Of a stretch of 64,000 bases of DNA, positions 1-10,429 are shown in pieces. Every line of letters starts with the position of its first letter. The first letter of the stretch is position 1. The DNA lies in assembly GCA_964020155.1 (NCBI GenBank), contig OZ026561.1, positions 2,747,047-2,811,046 on the forward strand. The letters are read 5' to 3'. The translations under genes were made by a program, and so were the position numbers. The notes below the pieces were generated by a model. That model searched no databases, was not told the origin of the DNA, and was given only the letters and a program-made list of their open reading frames with translations. This stretch comes from Chondrilla cf. caribensis (Eukaryota > Porifera > Demospongiae > Chondrillida > Chondrillidae).

Positions 1-60
1 GTCCCGGTCAAACACGCTGTACACTGATACAGAGCATTGATACATGTTTCGTTTGTTCAG

Positions 61-199
61 TTGACGGTGAGAACTCCATATTGACTACCAGTGATGTCTT
101 AAAGAAACAGAAGGATGACTTTCCGTTGTCTCCCAAGCTAGCATCAACTAGCACTCAGCCTGATCCCAAGACAAAGGTTCTGTCTCCTATGTTAGGTTG
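61..199 (+). CDS. Terminal exon-like block of an unrecognised gene (unit 1)
   Basis: After a possible acceptor (TTGTTCAG) an open frame runs VDGENSILTTSDVLKKQKDD and on to ...KTKVLSPMLG, then TGA. The same block is present in all four units with a stop at the same place (TGA in units 1 and 4, TAA in 2 and 3) and mostly conservative changes, as expected for a once-coding terminal exon. Upstream exon-like blocks lie in the preceding right arm. I do not recognise the protein. It may be a pseudogene, or the frame may be chance conservation from recent duplication. Confidence 0.3.
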
Positions 200-431
200 A
201 GGAATCTCATCAGGTGGAGAAGTCGACCTGTCGGGAAGTATTGAACTCACTCCTTCGACTCAAAGGGTACGTATGTGTATTTAATATTTGTTGTACCTCA
301 GTGTACGTATATGTATTAGTAATACCCTGTCTTTACTGGGTACATGGCAGATATACTCAAGTGTCAAGAAGTGATATACTGAGGGCGAAGCCCAAGGTTA
401 TCATTTCCATTGAAGGCAGGGTATGACAATT

Positions 432-876
432 ATGTGTCCTGTCAAAACAATTGAAGTACGTTGGTGATATGAATACAGATAAGAATGTTTTTGAAGATTT
501 CTTTAGGAGCTGGAAAGGACATTAAATCCTTTAACCAGAGGCAAGTTAACAATGATCGTGTAACTATCCCTATCACAATCATTCCATGATGATCCAGCCG
601 GTACATTGGGTCACGAAAGTTGCCAAGTGACAAACTCAGCAAAGACAACTCTCTAATACATAGCAAGAAAAGGTGTGGCAGTAATGATGACAGTGATGGT
701 TTCTCTGAGCCTGTAAACAACTTAGAAAAGCTAGTGAACAAACATTTGTGTACTCAAAAACACTGCCAAGAGAACCGAATGGGCTGATTACCTATTATAA
801 GCCTAGCCTGAACCATGAATGTCTTCAACCTGAATGATTAATCAATTCATGCTGTAATTTCTTGATACAATGTCCG
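432..876. other. Conserved block without a supported gene
   Basis: Shared by all units (19408-19850, 41970-42410, 62072-62525). Open frames exist on both strands: a minus frame of about 99 codons, and a plus frame with SKDNSLIHSKKRCGSNDDSD-type residues that has stops near 588. Neither has convincing gene structure. It may be exon remnants of the arm gene. Confidence 0.4.

Positions 877-928
<52 letters not shown>
877..928. repeat. (CA)n microsatellite
   Basis: CA repeat with one AAAC interruption, directly left of the hAT-like MITE. The length differs between units (about 40 bp in unit 2, about 80 bp in unit 3). Confidence 0.95.
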
Positions 929-930
<2 letters not shown>

Positions 931-1391
931 GGTCGGGCGATACTAATTTTTTATACATACGATTATCGTGCAGCAAAATATCGCGATATACGATAATATC
1001 GCGATATTTGACATAATATTGAAAATAACTGAAATATGTCCAAACTACACTTTTTGGGTTAATAAATTATTCTCATTTCGACGCTCTCGTTCGATAATAT
1101 GTGCCATTACGTGTAACCACAACAATGAATTTATATTATGCGAGAAAACATGGTCGAGAAACATGGAGAATTAGAGATTGGGCTAGAATTCGAGCGCAAT
1201 GGCTTCAACGACCGTAAAACTTTCAGTGAAGGGTCTTTTAAACCTAAGAAAGACATCCAAATAATTCAAGCGCAGAGGTCGAAGGTGCTATTGCTCCACA
1301 CCAAATGCGATATATCACGGGCTAGACAATCACTCGCGATACGATAATCGTGTGAATCATTATTGTATAACCGGTATATTGCCCAACCCCT
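929..1391 (+). mobile_element. hAT-like MITE (unit 1 copy)
   Basis: 463 bp with imperfect terminal inverted repeats: AGGGTCGGGCGATA at the left and TATTGCCCAACCCCT at the right. The subterminal zone is rich in TATCGCGATAT, a style seen in ZBED-type hAT elements. No transposase frame is present. Target duplications cannot be read because both flanks are CA-rich. Confidence 0.7.
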
Positions 1392-1869
1392 CCCTCCACA
1401 CACACAGGGTTTCCTCAGTATGAGTTGTATTTCCATTATTACGTTTTTTACTACTTATTGTAAGTGCTGACACTAGACTGTTAACTGTGCAGTGTTTTTG
1501 TAGAACTACTTAGACAGGGTCTAGAGCATGTTAGCCCTCACAAGCTCACTATATGTATGTTATGTTGTTATGCAAATTTAATAATGGTGACTTGTGCAGG
1601 AAAAAAAAAAAAAGATGTAGCTGGATGTTAGGATATGTGAGCCATTACTGAAGGAACTCAGTACCCCCTTCCCAAAGCCTTCCTCTGCCAGGCTAATATG
1701 ACTCAGAGATTAGCTGTTGTCGTTGTGCTTCCTGTAGACTGATACTCTAGTATGTATGTATGTTGTATACAGCTAATAAGGATTACCCCATAGTCTTATG
1801 GTTGATGGGCTAGTACTATATTCAGTAGTAAAGATGCATGTATAAATGAGTGCTCTAACACAACCTGAC
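1392..1869. other. Conserved non-coding block
   Basis: No supportable gene. It contains a short A-run and ATGTATGT-type low-complexity sequence. Equivalent stretches lie at 20357-20829, 42962-43432 and 63468-63712. Confidence 0.5.
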
Positions 1870-2703
1870 ACAGTGTGCTCGTGTTGTGCTGTGTGGCGTG
1901 ACAACCACAGCAATGTTGGAATGTGAAGGATGTGCACTACTTTCTTGTGTTACAGGATACCCATGACTCAATATCTCAACTATTACCACAATTGGCCATG
2001 GTATGCGTTCCTTGTAAGCCTTAGTTGCACTCAAGGTAGCATTTCACAGTCTTCAAATACATAGCTATCCTGAACAGCGTTGCTACATAGCACAAGTACA
2101 CCTAGTCATGTGTGGAGGTATGCTCATGTGCATACCTTACACAGGAGGAAAATCCTGTTTTCATCAAGTAGGAAACACTATTGAATCATTGTTGAAAGGG
2201 TCTGTTTTGTATGTATTGTATTGTTTGTATTGAAACAAGGCCTTTCAACAATGTTTCAATAGTGTTTCATCCTTAATGAAACTGGTACTTTCCTCCTGTG
2301 TTATAGCAGTAACTTCACACATAACTACGTACGTACATACGTGCATAAAGCCTGTCTGGTGACCCCAATGACCTGTTCTGTGTGGCTTATGCATACATTC
2401 ATTTCCTGCGATCTACTCATCCACCAGCTGCAGGATACAAGTGTATATTGTATACTATCCTGCAGGTAGTGTACCTAAGTATGTACATACGTATAGACGT
2501 ATAGCATTTAGTGTGTGTGTCACTGGAACTCCCTACAGGTATTGTACAGCTGTATTATGTGTGCTATTTCTTTCAGGAAACTTCAAATGAAGGGGAGGGG
2601 TATACGTAAGTGCTGTAACATACGTTTAAGAGAAATTTGGGAATAGAGATTAGCATGTACATATGTAGGTCTCTATAGTACATGGTACACCACACGGAAT
2701 TCA
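1870..2703 (+). repeat. Direct copy of the distal right-arm segment (unit 1)
   Basis: Same orientation and clearly homologous to 17774-18710. It includes exon-like blocks flanked by splice-like signals: one after TTGTGTTACAG reads QYLNYYHNWPWYAFL and ends at GTAAGCC, another after CTACAG reads YCTAVLCVLFLS. At about 2704 it breaks into inverted-arm sequence. Confidence 0.75.
2140..2300 (+). mobile_element. 161-bp Tourist-like MITE (unit 1)
   Basis: Termini CACAGGAGGAAA and TTTCCTCCTGTG are perfect inverted repeats flanked by TTA on both sides, the 3-bp duplication typical of PIF/Harbinger elements. The interior is also partly palindromic (GAAACACTATTG against CAATAGTGTTTC). Right arms carry no insertion at the homologous place. 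Confidence 0.85.
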
Positions 2704-3195
2704 CTTGCTTTACACTACATGAAAACACACACTCAGCTTAACGGGATGATCCAGTGAGTGTGTGTAGGGTATACCCGATACCTGGTCCTGATGGGGTAAG
2801 CAGTACGTACAGTAACAGGCTGCTGCATGATCACATATGTCCAGTATGTACCTATATACGTAGATGTATAGCAATGTATTCAAGAATTCAACACAGTATG
2901 TATTCAATCACAAATATACACTTGTACATTTACGTACCTTGTTCTCAACTTCTGCCTTCAGAGATGGATTGAACAGAGCAATTACTGTACCAATTGATGT
3001 CTTCCAGCGTTACTAGTGTGCATCTCCAAACTCGAACAATATCACAACATTGGTAAGAGATGAGGAAATGGACAGCTCCAATATTGAATACTTATCATCC
3101 TGTAGTACGCCTGGCCAACAACACAGATGTACGTATAAGGATAAACTACAGTGGAACAAAATGGGTATATTATGTGAAACTGAATAGAAAGTGTG

Positions 3196-3196
<1 letters not shown>

Positions 3197-3265
<69 letters not shown>

Positions 3266-3296
3266 TGTGTGTGTGTGCATGTGTGTGTGCATATTA
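3197..3296 (+). repeat. (GT)n microsatellite in an arm intron-like segment
   Basis: About 100 bp of GT with a few GC and GA interruptions. Long frames of alternating CV or TH residues on either strand come from this repeat and are not genes. Counterparts are at 22158-22283 (unit 2) and 44786-44865 (unit 3). Confidence 0.95.
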
Positions 3297-4222
3297 CGCT
3301 CACTGACTTTAACAGAATCCTTTGGTGGTAGTTTATCTACAACAACACCAATAGTCATCCCAGTCTCCTTCAATGTCTCCATCCTCAACCTTTGTAACTA
3401 TGCGAGGTACCTTGACCATCTTACTTTCCTCCATCCTCTCATACATTTCAGACTTGCTAGCACAATAGGAGCTGCTGTCAGCACTTCTAAAATTTACAGT
3501 GGGCAATTGCATGCAGTATTTGTAGCACATAGAACAAAATCTTTAATGAAAACAAAGTGCACGCACACAAATACATGCACACATGCATGTACACACTCAC
3601 GCACGCATGCATGCATGTACAAACACACACACACTCCTTCCTCTTTTCCAGTAGTTCTTTGGGTATTATCTGAGCATTCCACTTGCATAGAAAAAGGTTT
3701 TGTTCCTGTCTTCCTAGAGGCCTTGTTATCACCATCCAGTGGCAGTGATAGGTCTAGAGGGTTCAAAAATCAATACGTGTAAAATCAGTTACTTTCAAGA
3801 TGCATATGTACCATATCACACAAATTTATGTCATTGCTAGCAAATACCACAGATAAACACGCACTCAGGTAGGATAAGCTATCTCATACACACACATACG
3901 TACAGACATCACACATACATACATGCGCACGTACACAAACACACAAGGACTAACTGTTTTTAGCTGATTGAGCAGTAGTATACATAGTTCGATCATGTGC
4001 TTTCTCTTTTTCATAGTAGATGTTAACGACTTTCAAAATTCTGCTCTAGTGTGAGCTTGTCTCTCTTCTGCAGTCCTCCCTTTACTCACTGATTCTTGTG
4101 CCCCAACTGTCATCTCAACTTGTCAATTCCAAACTTCATTTGAAGCAACTCAGTTACACTGGATACAAAATGACAATACATTCTTGAACTGGAGGGACTT
4201 CAAGCTATAAAGTACTACATAC

Positions 4223-4225
<3 letters not shown>

Positions 4226-4264
<39 letters not shown>
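4226..4264. repeat. (AT)n microsatellite
   Basis: Perfect AT run inside the left arm. It is shorter or interrupted at 23221-23250 and 45799-45813. Confidence 0.95.
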
Positions 4265-4267
<3 letters not shown>

Positions 4268-4490
4268 AAAATATCGAATACTTTCACATAATGAAGATAT
4301 CCTAACAGGTAAGGATGTAAACGTCATATAACACTTATGACATGCAGGATGACTGTATGGGGGAGTGATAAACATCACATCCAATGTCATTCCAGACGTT
4401 CCATTGTGGTACTACGTACATCCTCCCATTACTGTAATGTACCTATCATTAGATATACAGTATAGGAAATATTGACGAGAAATTCATATT

Positions 4491-4826
4491 GGGGGGGTGC
4501 TGGTGGCTGATGAGGATGAAGCTATACCAAATGAAGGGTCCCTGGTTCCATTCCTGGCACTGCTGATGATTTATGAGTTTTTTTTTTTCCCTGCACCCCC
4601 CTACCAACACATGGGAAGGAAAGATGCAAAGAGAAGACCAAGGCCACCAAACTATGTATTAAACATTGTCTGCAATCTCTGTGCGTATGTGTTTAGTTGT
4701 TGTATTGATTCGTGTATTTGTGGGTGCCTTGAAAAGTAGCCTTCAAGGCTAAAGGCTTCCCCACATTAAATAAGATTTCAAATCAAATCAAAATCAAATC
4801 AAATCAAAATCAAATCAAATCAAATT
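4491..4826 (+). mobile_element. tRNA-derived SINE with (AAATC)n tail (unit 1)
   Basis: 336-bp insertion absent from unit 2, where the flanks join directly near 23475. The head has a pol III B-box-like GGTTCCATTCC at 4544-4554 and an A-box-like TGGCTGATGAGG at 4504-4515, about 40 bp apart. The 3' end is a LINE-type tail ending in repeated AAATC. Any target duplication is short (ATT or ATTGG) and ambiguous. Confidence 0.75.
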
Positions 4827-5334
4827 GGTGAATTGGCAATTTAGAGAGCTTTACCTCAACATTTTTTTCTGCCAAAATGGCACATAATTGTCTTTTCCAA
4901 TATTGGGTGACCAATTCTTTCAGAAAATTCAATATTTCATACACAGCCATCAATCGTGACCTATATTTTACTTTGTGCGTGAGAAATACACTGGTGTTGG
5001 TGGGCAATTGATGATGAATATGACTTAAAATTATCTAATCAAAATGAAAGATCTAAATTGTTCACAATATATGGTATCATAAGAGTTCAAAAGGGCTTAC
5101 CTTGAAGCTCATCCTGTGACTTGTCTGCTAACTTAGACACACGAACACTTCTGACACAACATCCAGTACTAGAAATAAGCCTGGATCCCCTCAGTCTACA
5201 GTGTAAGAAAACGAGATCAGCGAGTCAATGGAGGAATGCTAGGAGGGATGTTATGTTGGTCACAGTAATTATTGAAACAAGTGCCTCACCCATGTGCTGA
5301 CACGGAGCTACTGGTACGAGCTATGTACACGTAT
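4827..5334. other. Start of the central segment, no supported gene
   Basis: The first 45 bp (GGTGAATTGGCAATTTAGAG) are the inverted counterpart of the right arm start at about 16150. A minus frame of 65 codons (4810-5007) has no family signature. Nothing else is supportable. Confidence 0.4.
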
Positions 5335-6039
5335 AGGGTAGAGCGGGGTAATTTGAAAAATGGGGTAATTTGAAATAATTTTCTCTTATCGGCTCGCACT
5401 CAGCAAAGAATAGCAGGAATACCCTGAAAACGCTAAACAACAAAACATAGTGTTTGACAATCGTCTATATGTAAAAACAACGGTAGAAGACAATGGACTA
5501 AAGAGGATAGCGTACAAAATACGAATATATGTAAATATTTTCATGTGCTAAAATTTCACCCTGATGAAACTCACAGCTTTGGCAATATCCTGAAATAGTA
5601 CAGGCAATCCTGAAGACATGGTGCAAAATAAATCGACTGAATCGTTGAAACTGTCGAGCAGCATTGAAAACTATCGCGTACTGCCGACTTGTGATCAATT
5701 ATTATTAACAATTAGTGGTATCATTTCGGCGCAAAATTCGAATCCAACGTTTGGAGGAGCGACGCCAAGGACTTATACGATCATGCATACACCCTAACTG
5801 CCGTGTTGCTGCTTTTTAAGCTGACTAAAGTAAGTTTGTTCTCTCCAAATACATCGTTTTGAAATTACCCCGTCGGCCATTTTTAGCAAGAATTCGTACG
5901 AAAGCAAACGAGGGTGTCACATTCTTCCCGTCGTTACCGGGTAGACATGATTCTTACCTAATCTGACAGAGCACTACCTCCCCTCACGACGTCGAAATTC
6001 TGTACTTAAATTATATCCCGAATTCCCCCGCTTTACCCT
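5335..6039 (+). mobile_element. 705-bp TIR element (unit 1)
   Basis: Termini AGGGTAGAGCGGGG and CCCCCGCTTTACCCT form an inverted repeat of about 20 bp with two or three mismatches. GGGGTAATTTGAAA occurs twice at the left, and a reverse version (TTGAAATTACCCC) lies near 5865. Unit 2 has the exact empty site (left flank joined to AATAATATAC near 24030) with no visible target duplication. The 66-codon minus frame inside has no recognised domain. Superfamily unknown. Confidence 0.78.
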
Positions 6040-6234
6040 AATAATATACACAAGTACACGTACGAATACAAACCCACTAAAGGTGGAGTGTTATCTCGGC
6101 TAGTCTTGTCACCAATTTCCAACAAAGAAGTCCAATTCGCGTCCTCTTCCGATTGAATTACTCCTCGCATAAAACATGCAGGTGATATGTACAAGGTAGA
6201 TTCACAGCCAACCTTCGGTAGTTTTAATACACAT

Positions 6235-6410
6235 AGACTAGTCTGGCCATAGACACTATGCATAACCGGCTGCAGCTGGCCAGACCCTATATTAACCGCC
6301 CCCCGCGGATTAGGGTCTGGTCTAGTCTGGCTCGCTAGACCCAATTTCTCATTATCGCGCGGGGGCGATAATGAGAAATAGGATCTAGCAACTATTGTCA
6401 ATTTCACACC
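6235..6410 (+). repeat. Terminal palindrome cluster, left side (unit 1)
   Basis: Contains AGACCCTA...TAGGGTCT around CCGCCCCCCGCGG, then a 54-bp hairpin (6335-6388) from CTAGACCC to ATCTAG, with one base decayed relative to units 2 and 3. An inverted version of the first part returns at 10430-10498, and related hairpin sequence at 9935-10072, so the 4.3-kb centre is bounded by inverted repeats. It could be a composite or decayed transposon. Confidence 0.65.
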
Positions 6411-6673
6411 TTGCGCAATCATCGCCGAGGGCGTTTATAAGCAACACTACGTACGGACGAAGGTGCGAGTTGTATTTTGGGCGCTGAAACGACTTCGATG
6501 AAGGGATACAACACGGATGGCGCGGGGATTAGAGGCTAGTCAATTAGAAACAACATGCTCCGCGCAAGGCAAGGAGAAAGGTCTCTGAGGCGCTCGCACT
6601 CACCGTTCTCGGGCGAAAACTGGACGAAATCAGCCGGATTTCTCTGAAACTGTCAGGCAACGCTATAATCATA

Positions 6674-6862
6674 GTGTTTTTCGAGCGCTGCAGGAATCAG
6701 GCTGCGAAAGTGGAGAGGCTAGAGACAGAGATGGCTGCTACAAGAAGCAGAATTGTACAGCTCGTCGATCAGCGCGTTCAGCGCTGGCAGCGAAGGAAGC
6801 GGATACTGTCGCCCACTTTCAGAGGTACTGGGATCTCTCCAGCCAGCAAGCAAGGTAACTCC
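6674..6862 (+). CDS. Exon-like frame, basic coiled segment (unit 1)
   Basis: Open frame with residues ERCRNQAAKVERLETEMAAT and a basic QRVQRWQRRKR stretch, ending at a plausible donor (GCAAG/GTAACT at about 6862). It is present and open in all three units (31913, 48218). The opening residues have a heptad-like pattern. No family recognised, and the start is uncertain because the first in-frame ATG is internal (about 6731). It lies inside the palindrome-bounded centre. Confidence 0.3.
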
Positions 6863-7119
6863 AAGGCCAGACGTCGTCTACACACCCTTCCACACGCCTA
6901 TTCTTTAAACGCCCGCGGAGCGGCTAGTGCCAATTACTGGCGGTGTCATTTCAGTTGCCGGCGATTTCATAATGGATGATACGTATGTTCAATACCACAG
7001 GGACTAGGTTGCCATAAATTTGCACTGGTAACCACGGGGAGTGACGGCAGCTTCTTAAATGAGACATTAAAGGTGAATTCTTGGTCTGGACATACGTACA
7101 CGTATCTGCAGTGTATGCA

Positions 7120-7480
7120 CAAACATCAATGCTTCACCTTACAACCACCAGCAGAAAGCTTCAGAAATGATATGCAAGAAGGGTGGCATCTTATGTCAAC
7201 CACATCCAACAGGAAAGCCTGTAGTGTTGGTGAGAAGAGCAATGTACATTAAGGTTGATCACATGATGATAGAATCAAATTACCCTGCACACATACAGCT
7301 ACTGATGGTACCAAGAAAGGAAGCTATAATAATAGATCCAATATTTTACACCTTTTTTAATGACTCTTACATGTGTGTGTATGTATGCACCATTGAAATA
7401 CATTACATCTATAATCATGTATTTTATTGTGCACAATATGACAGATTTCAACCAAATCATGTAAAGATACCAACATAACT
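7120..7480 (+). pseudogene. Exon-like block of an unrecognised gene (unit 1)
   Basis: Open frame reading ICKKGGILCQPHPTGKPVV and later YPAHIQLLMVPRKEAIIID, conserved in unit 3 (48711-49022) and absent from unit 2. It is followed by further blocks at 7626-7880 and 9309-9631. The product is unknown. Confidence 0.3.
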
Positions 7481-7627
7481 GACTATGATGCCAAACTACT
7501 ACTATGTAGGGTACGTATGTTTACACATTGACTATGTACGTACGTAGCACTAATAAGTTAGTGACATATTGCCATGTAAGTGTAACATAACTTTAAGCAA
7601 TAATCAATATTCATCCAAAACATGCAG

Positions 7628-7880
7628 AGTACCTATGAGATTGTTTTCAAAGAAAGATGGTCCACTACAGATGACATACAAGATCTGAAAAAGACTTTTT
7701 TGTCTCATTATCTATCAGGGTGTGTAAATACGACCAAAGAGGAGAGCTAACATGCCAAGTAACTATCACAACTGGCGTGATTATATACCATTAATGCAGA
7801 GCTGTTGTGAATGGATGTGACACACAAAAGATACAGGAGGTGCTAGAGTACAAGCACAATGTGGTACTGGATATTGATGA
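7628..7880 (+). pseudogene. Interrupted exon blocks, central gene remnant (unit 1)
   Basis: Homologous to 49172-49432 in unit 3, which reads STYEIVFKERWSTTDDIQDL. Here GATCTGAAAAAGAC has two extra A residues relative to unit 3, shifting the frame. The next block (GCDTQKIQEVLEYKHNVVLD) is cut at 7880, where unrelated sequence with a recombinase pseudogene replaces the following exons. Confidence 0.45.
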
Positions 7881-9308
7881 TTATCACCTGATGAGGTCAA
7901 ACATCAAAGGCACCGCCTGGGCAGTAAATTTGATACTTGCTCCGCGCACGTGCGCGCAGGGACAGTATCACGTAAGCGCCCAGTTTTTACCTTAAAAGGG
8001 CAGTAATTGCAAGGTGTTATATAAGCTATTACAATTTTGCGCATTCCAAGAAATGAATATCATTATAGCAAAAAGGCGACACAACACTAGTACAGTAGAG
8101 CATCAGCAACTGAAATTTAAAGTAAAAGTTAGAAGTCAAGTAGTTCTTGAATATCAAAGCTAGTGTAGTCTTCTGTTATGCTTGGCTCCTCTATCACTGG
8201 ATTAGGTGGTGGCATGGCCATTTGGATGGTGCAATTGCTAAAACTGCAGCCTTGAAACATCACCGGCTGTGTGTGAATTGCAGGCTGCAATGACACTGGT
8301 TGCTGCAAGGGTGGTTGTTTTGGTAACTGCTCTTGATCATGCGACTTTCCTTGATACTGGCAAATCTGATTGGTTCTGTTCTGCAGTGCCTGACACACTC
8401 CATATTGCTGCTCCTCACTTATTCTCGCATACTGACGTACTCCTTCAATGGACCGATGACCACTTTTATCCATAATCAATTTTTCTGGTACGTTCTCTTG
8501 AAACATCTTGGTAATGCCATAGGCTCTCAGGCTGTAATTTGTCAACCTTCTTCCAATGCCTGCTTCTGATGCCATTGTTTTCATCAATCCAAGCAGGACA
8601 TTCTTTCCGATTGGGACAGCTGAGTACCATGTTTCCAAGGGGCTTGTTGGTGCCCTGGCTTTTGGCTTTAGATAAAATATGTCCTTTCTCTTGGCTTCTG
8701 CTGGAATTTTAGACAAGTATTTGTCAAGAAGAAGCACATGACATCTCTCAATGTCAGAACTTTCGTACTGATGTACAATTTTGTTCTCTTGCTTTAACTG
8801 CTTGAGCCCCCCTACCCTATTCTTTGAGACGAATTCGGTGTAAGTATAACGAACGAGACTCTTTCCATTGATTTTCACTACTTCCCGACTCAGCTGAGAT
8901 GGTTTGAGATTTCGATGTTCCACGCCCCCTCGAAGACAAAAATTCTTTCCATTTAAAAAAAATACACAATTGAGTAAGCCCTGGGGAGTATCTGGGTTGA
9001 GAACTCCTGTAGACCATAATTTTTCTTCATCAATGTCTGTTAATGCTTCTGTTTTGCTTGAAGAGCAACCAACACCTTCTGAATGCAATTTCCTGTACAA
9101 AGCATCTAATAAATTCTTCAAAGGAACAAACTCGCGTTACTTCATGAAATCGAAGGAACATCTCTTCTCTTCGCGGATGTGTCGCTGTAAGCCGACTAAA
9201 TAATGCTGTATTGTTTTCGGTGGGTAGCGACTCCCATCTTTCTTGCGGATTTCAGCGCTGAAACGACATAGCCACTTGCATAAATCCTTCGCGTTGTCCG
9301 TCAGAAGA
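7881..9308. mobile_element. Replacement segment carrying the Crypton-type gene
   Basis: 1428 bp in unit 1 stands where unit 3 has 756 bp of exon-bearing sequence (49433-50188). Flanks match exactly on both sides. No terminal repeats or target duplication were found. Cryptons lack TIRs, so this may be an insertion with deletion rather than a complete element. 7881-8128 is non-coding. Confidence 0.6.
8129..9308 (-). pseudogene. Crypton-type tyrosine recombinase (DUF3504), one in-frame stop
   Basis: The minus-strand frame has the DUF3504 pattern. An N-terminal part reads EIRKKDGSRYPPKTIQHYL and GLQRHIRE, then comes an in-frame TAA at 9139-9137, then 330 open codons. In the 330-codon part the catalytic pattern is visible: LRGGVEHR (Arg64), NYSLRA (Arg199), SGHRS (His222, Arg223) and VRQYAR (Tyr231). 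Known family role: DNA strand exchange by tyrosine recombinases of Crypton transposons, also domesticated in animal genes. The left end is truncated at the junction at 9308. The frame is otherwise clean, so inactivation looks recent, or the downstream frame could be expressed alone. Confidence 0.82.
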
Positions 9309-9631
9309 ATGCGCACTTCAAGAATAAATTATACAAGTTCTAGACAGGCCAACATCTGGTGTTTCTTTTGTTGAAGGCAATGGAGGTACTAATGTACCTA
9401 TCAGAGGTAGCCGTGCCTTTCTTTCAGTGGAATTTTGAAATGGCTCAAGTGTTTGCAAATAACCTTCTTTTTCCACAGGTAAGCCTAATATCATGTGGAA
9501 GAGAGGTTTTGTGTGGACATTACTTCCATACAACTTGTTCACACATGCAGGCGATGGTCAAGTTGATAAAAGAAGTTCTCAAGATGACAAATGATGACGC
9601 TGTACAATACTACGCTTCAAAAGGACTTTAA
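9309..9631 (+). pseudogene. Last exons of the central gene (unit 1)
   Basis: Two blocks: VLMYLSEVAVPFFQWNFEMA..LFPQ ending at GTAAGCC (about 9479), and after ATGCAG a terminal block reading VKLIKEVLKMTNDDAVQYYA to SKGL and TAA at 9631. They match 50189-50511. Upstream exons are missing in this unit, so the copy is broken. No known domain recognised. Confidence 0.5.
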
Positions 9632-9934
9632 CTTATCTATTTATGCATAGCATCTAACTTTATTAGCTTTTCCCATGTAATCAGTAAAATTTAAATAGAC
9701 AATAATGAAATGATCGCCTTTAAAGTTATAAAACTTACCGTCTGATCTTCATATGCAACCCCCAGTGCCATGAGTTGGAAACTACGCCGTCCGAAACCCT
9801 CTTCGAAAGTAAAACGTGTTTGCGCAATTCCTGGTACCAACTTGGGGCAGGCGTTTATTACGGGCGCTTAAAAGGTGTCGGAGTCTACTTGGGACGGGGA
9901 GTCAACTTGGTACGGAACAGGTGTTCCGTAGCCG

Positions 9935-10072
9935 AGGTGTGAAATTGACAATAGTTGCTAGACCTCTTCCTCTCTCTACCGCGCCCACGCGCGGTAATGA
10001 GAGGTTGAGGTCTCGCGCTAGACTAGGTCTGGTCGCACCCGTATACAACTTTTGTGCAGAGTGGGCGTAATC
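9935..10072 (+). repeat. Hairpin related to the left palindrome cluster (unit 1)
   Basis: Starts GTGTGAAATTGACAATAG, the reverse complement of the end of the 6235-6410 cluster. A stem follows around ACCGCGCCCACGCGCGGT flanked by CTAGACCTC and GAGGTCT. The unit 2 counterpart is at 32222-32345; unit 3 has lost it. Confidence 0.6.
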
Positions 10073-10126
10073 AACGGTAAGTCTCGCTTTTAACGCTTAC
10101 CAGGTGGTAATAAATAGGTGTGTAAT

Positions 10127-10405
10127 AGTTGTTACTTGTATGAACGGGAGATGGAAAGTGAAAGGATCGAACACGAAAAACACCTTTGGGCAGTAGGAGA
10201 AAGACTAGGCTACAGGAATCTTACTGATCCCCAGCACGAAGCTATTTTGCAGCTTGTCGGTGGCCGCGATGTATTGGTTGTACATGTACTTCCAACTTGT
10301 AGCGGAAAGTCAGTTTGCTTTGCCGTTCTGCCATGGCTGTTCGATGCTTTGCGAGGAGTCACGGACTCCTCTATCGTTATTGTTGTTGCACCTTTCTGCC
10401 TTTGA
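10127..10405 (+). pseudogene. RecQ-like helicase N-terminal fragment (unit 1)
   Basis: The frame reads LGYRNLTDPQHEAILQLVGG, then RDVLVVHVLPTCSGKSVCF, then SSIVIVVAP, the order Q motif, Walker A (motif I) and motif Ia of RecQ/DEAD-type helicases. In Walker A the usual TGSGKS is TCSGKS. The frame ends at TGA just after APFCL, where the unit 2 copy reads on five codons. No DEAH box or motifs II-VI follow; hairpin sequence begins at about 10430. Truncated exon or remnant carried inside the palindrome-bounded segment. Confidence 0.72.
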
Positions 10406-10429
10406 ATGCTCTAATGAAAGTTGTATACG

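Larger units (their letters stand above)
2704..4490 (-). repeat. Left inverted arm, part 1 (unit 1)
   Basis: The reverse complement matches the right arm at 16200-17130. Shared blocks include GACCAGGTAT...GGATCATCCCG, a block around GGAGATGCA, and CTGCTCAATCAGCTAAAAACAG. Exon-like frames on the minus strand include a start near 4110 reading MTVGAQESVSKGRTAEERQ, a block reading KVEDGDIEGDW (about 3400) and DKLPPKDSVKV (about 3320). In this copy the last two are in different frames, so it looks pseudogenic. The gene is not recognised. Confidence 0.75.

Noticed and set aside
442..741. 99-codon minus-strand frame repeated in all units
   Set aside because: Duplicated DNA keeps any frame open by descent; no start context, splice structure or domain, and a competing plus frame exists.
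2140..2303. Possible terminator or structured RNA because of the strong palindrome
   Set aside because: TTA duplication and CACAGG ends identify a Tourist-like MITE.
4503..4520. CTGATGAGG in the SINE head as a possible hammerhead core
   Set aside because: No GAAA, no stems and no cleavage triplet in the right places; it belongs to the A-box-like region.
4491..4560. Functional tRNA gene
   Set aside because: Only A- and B-box-like words; no cloverleaf, and it sits in a retroposon with an AAATC tail.
7886..7900. CTGATGAGG at 7888 and the reverse motif at 206 as further hammerheads
   Set aside because: Neither has the GAAA box or pairing stems.
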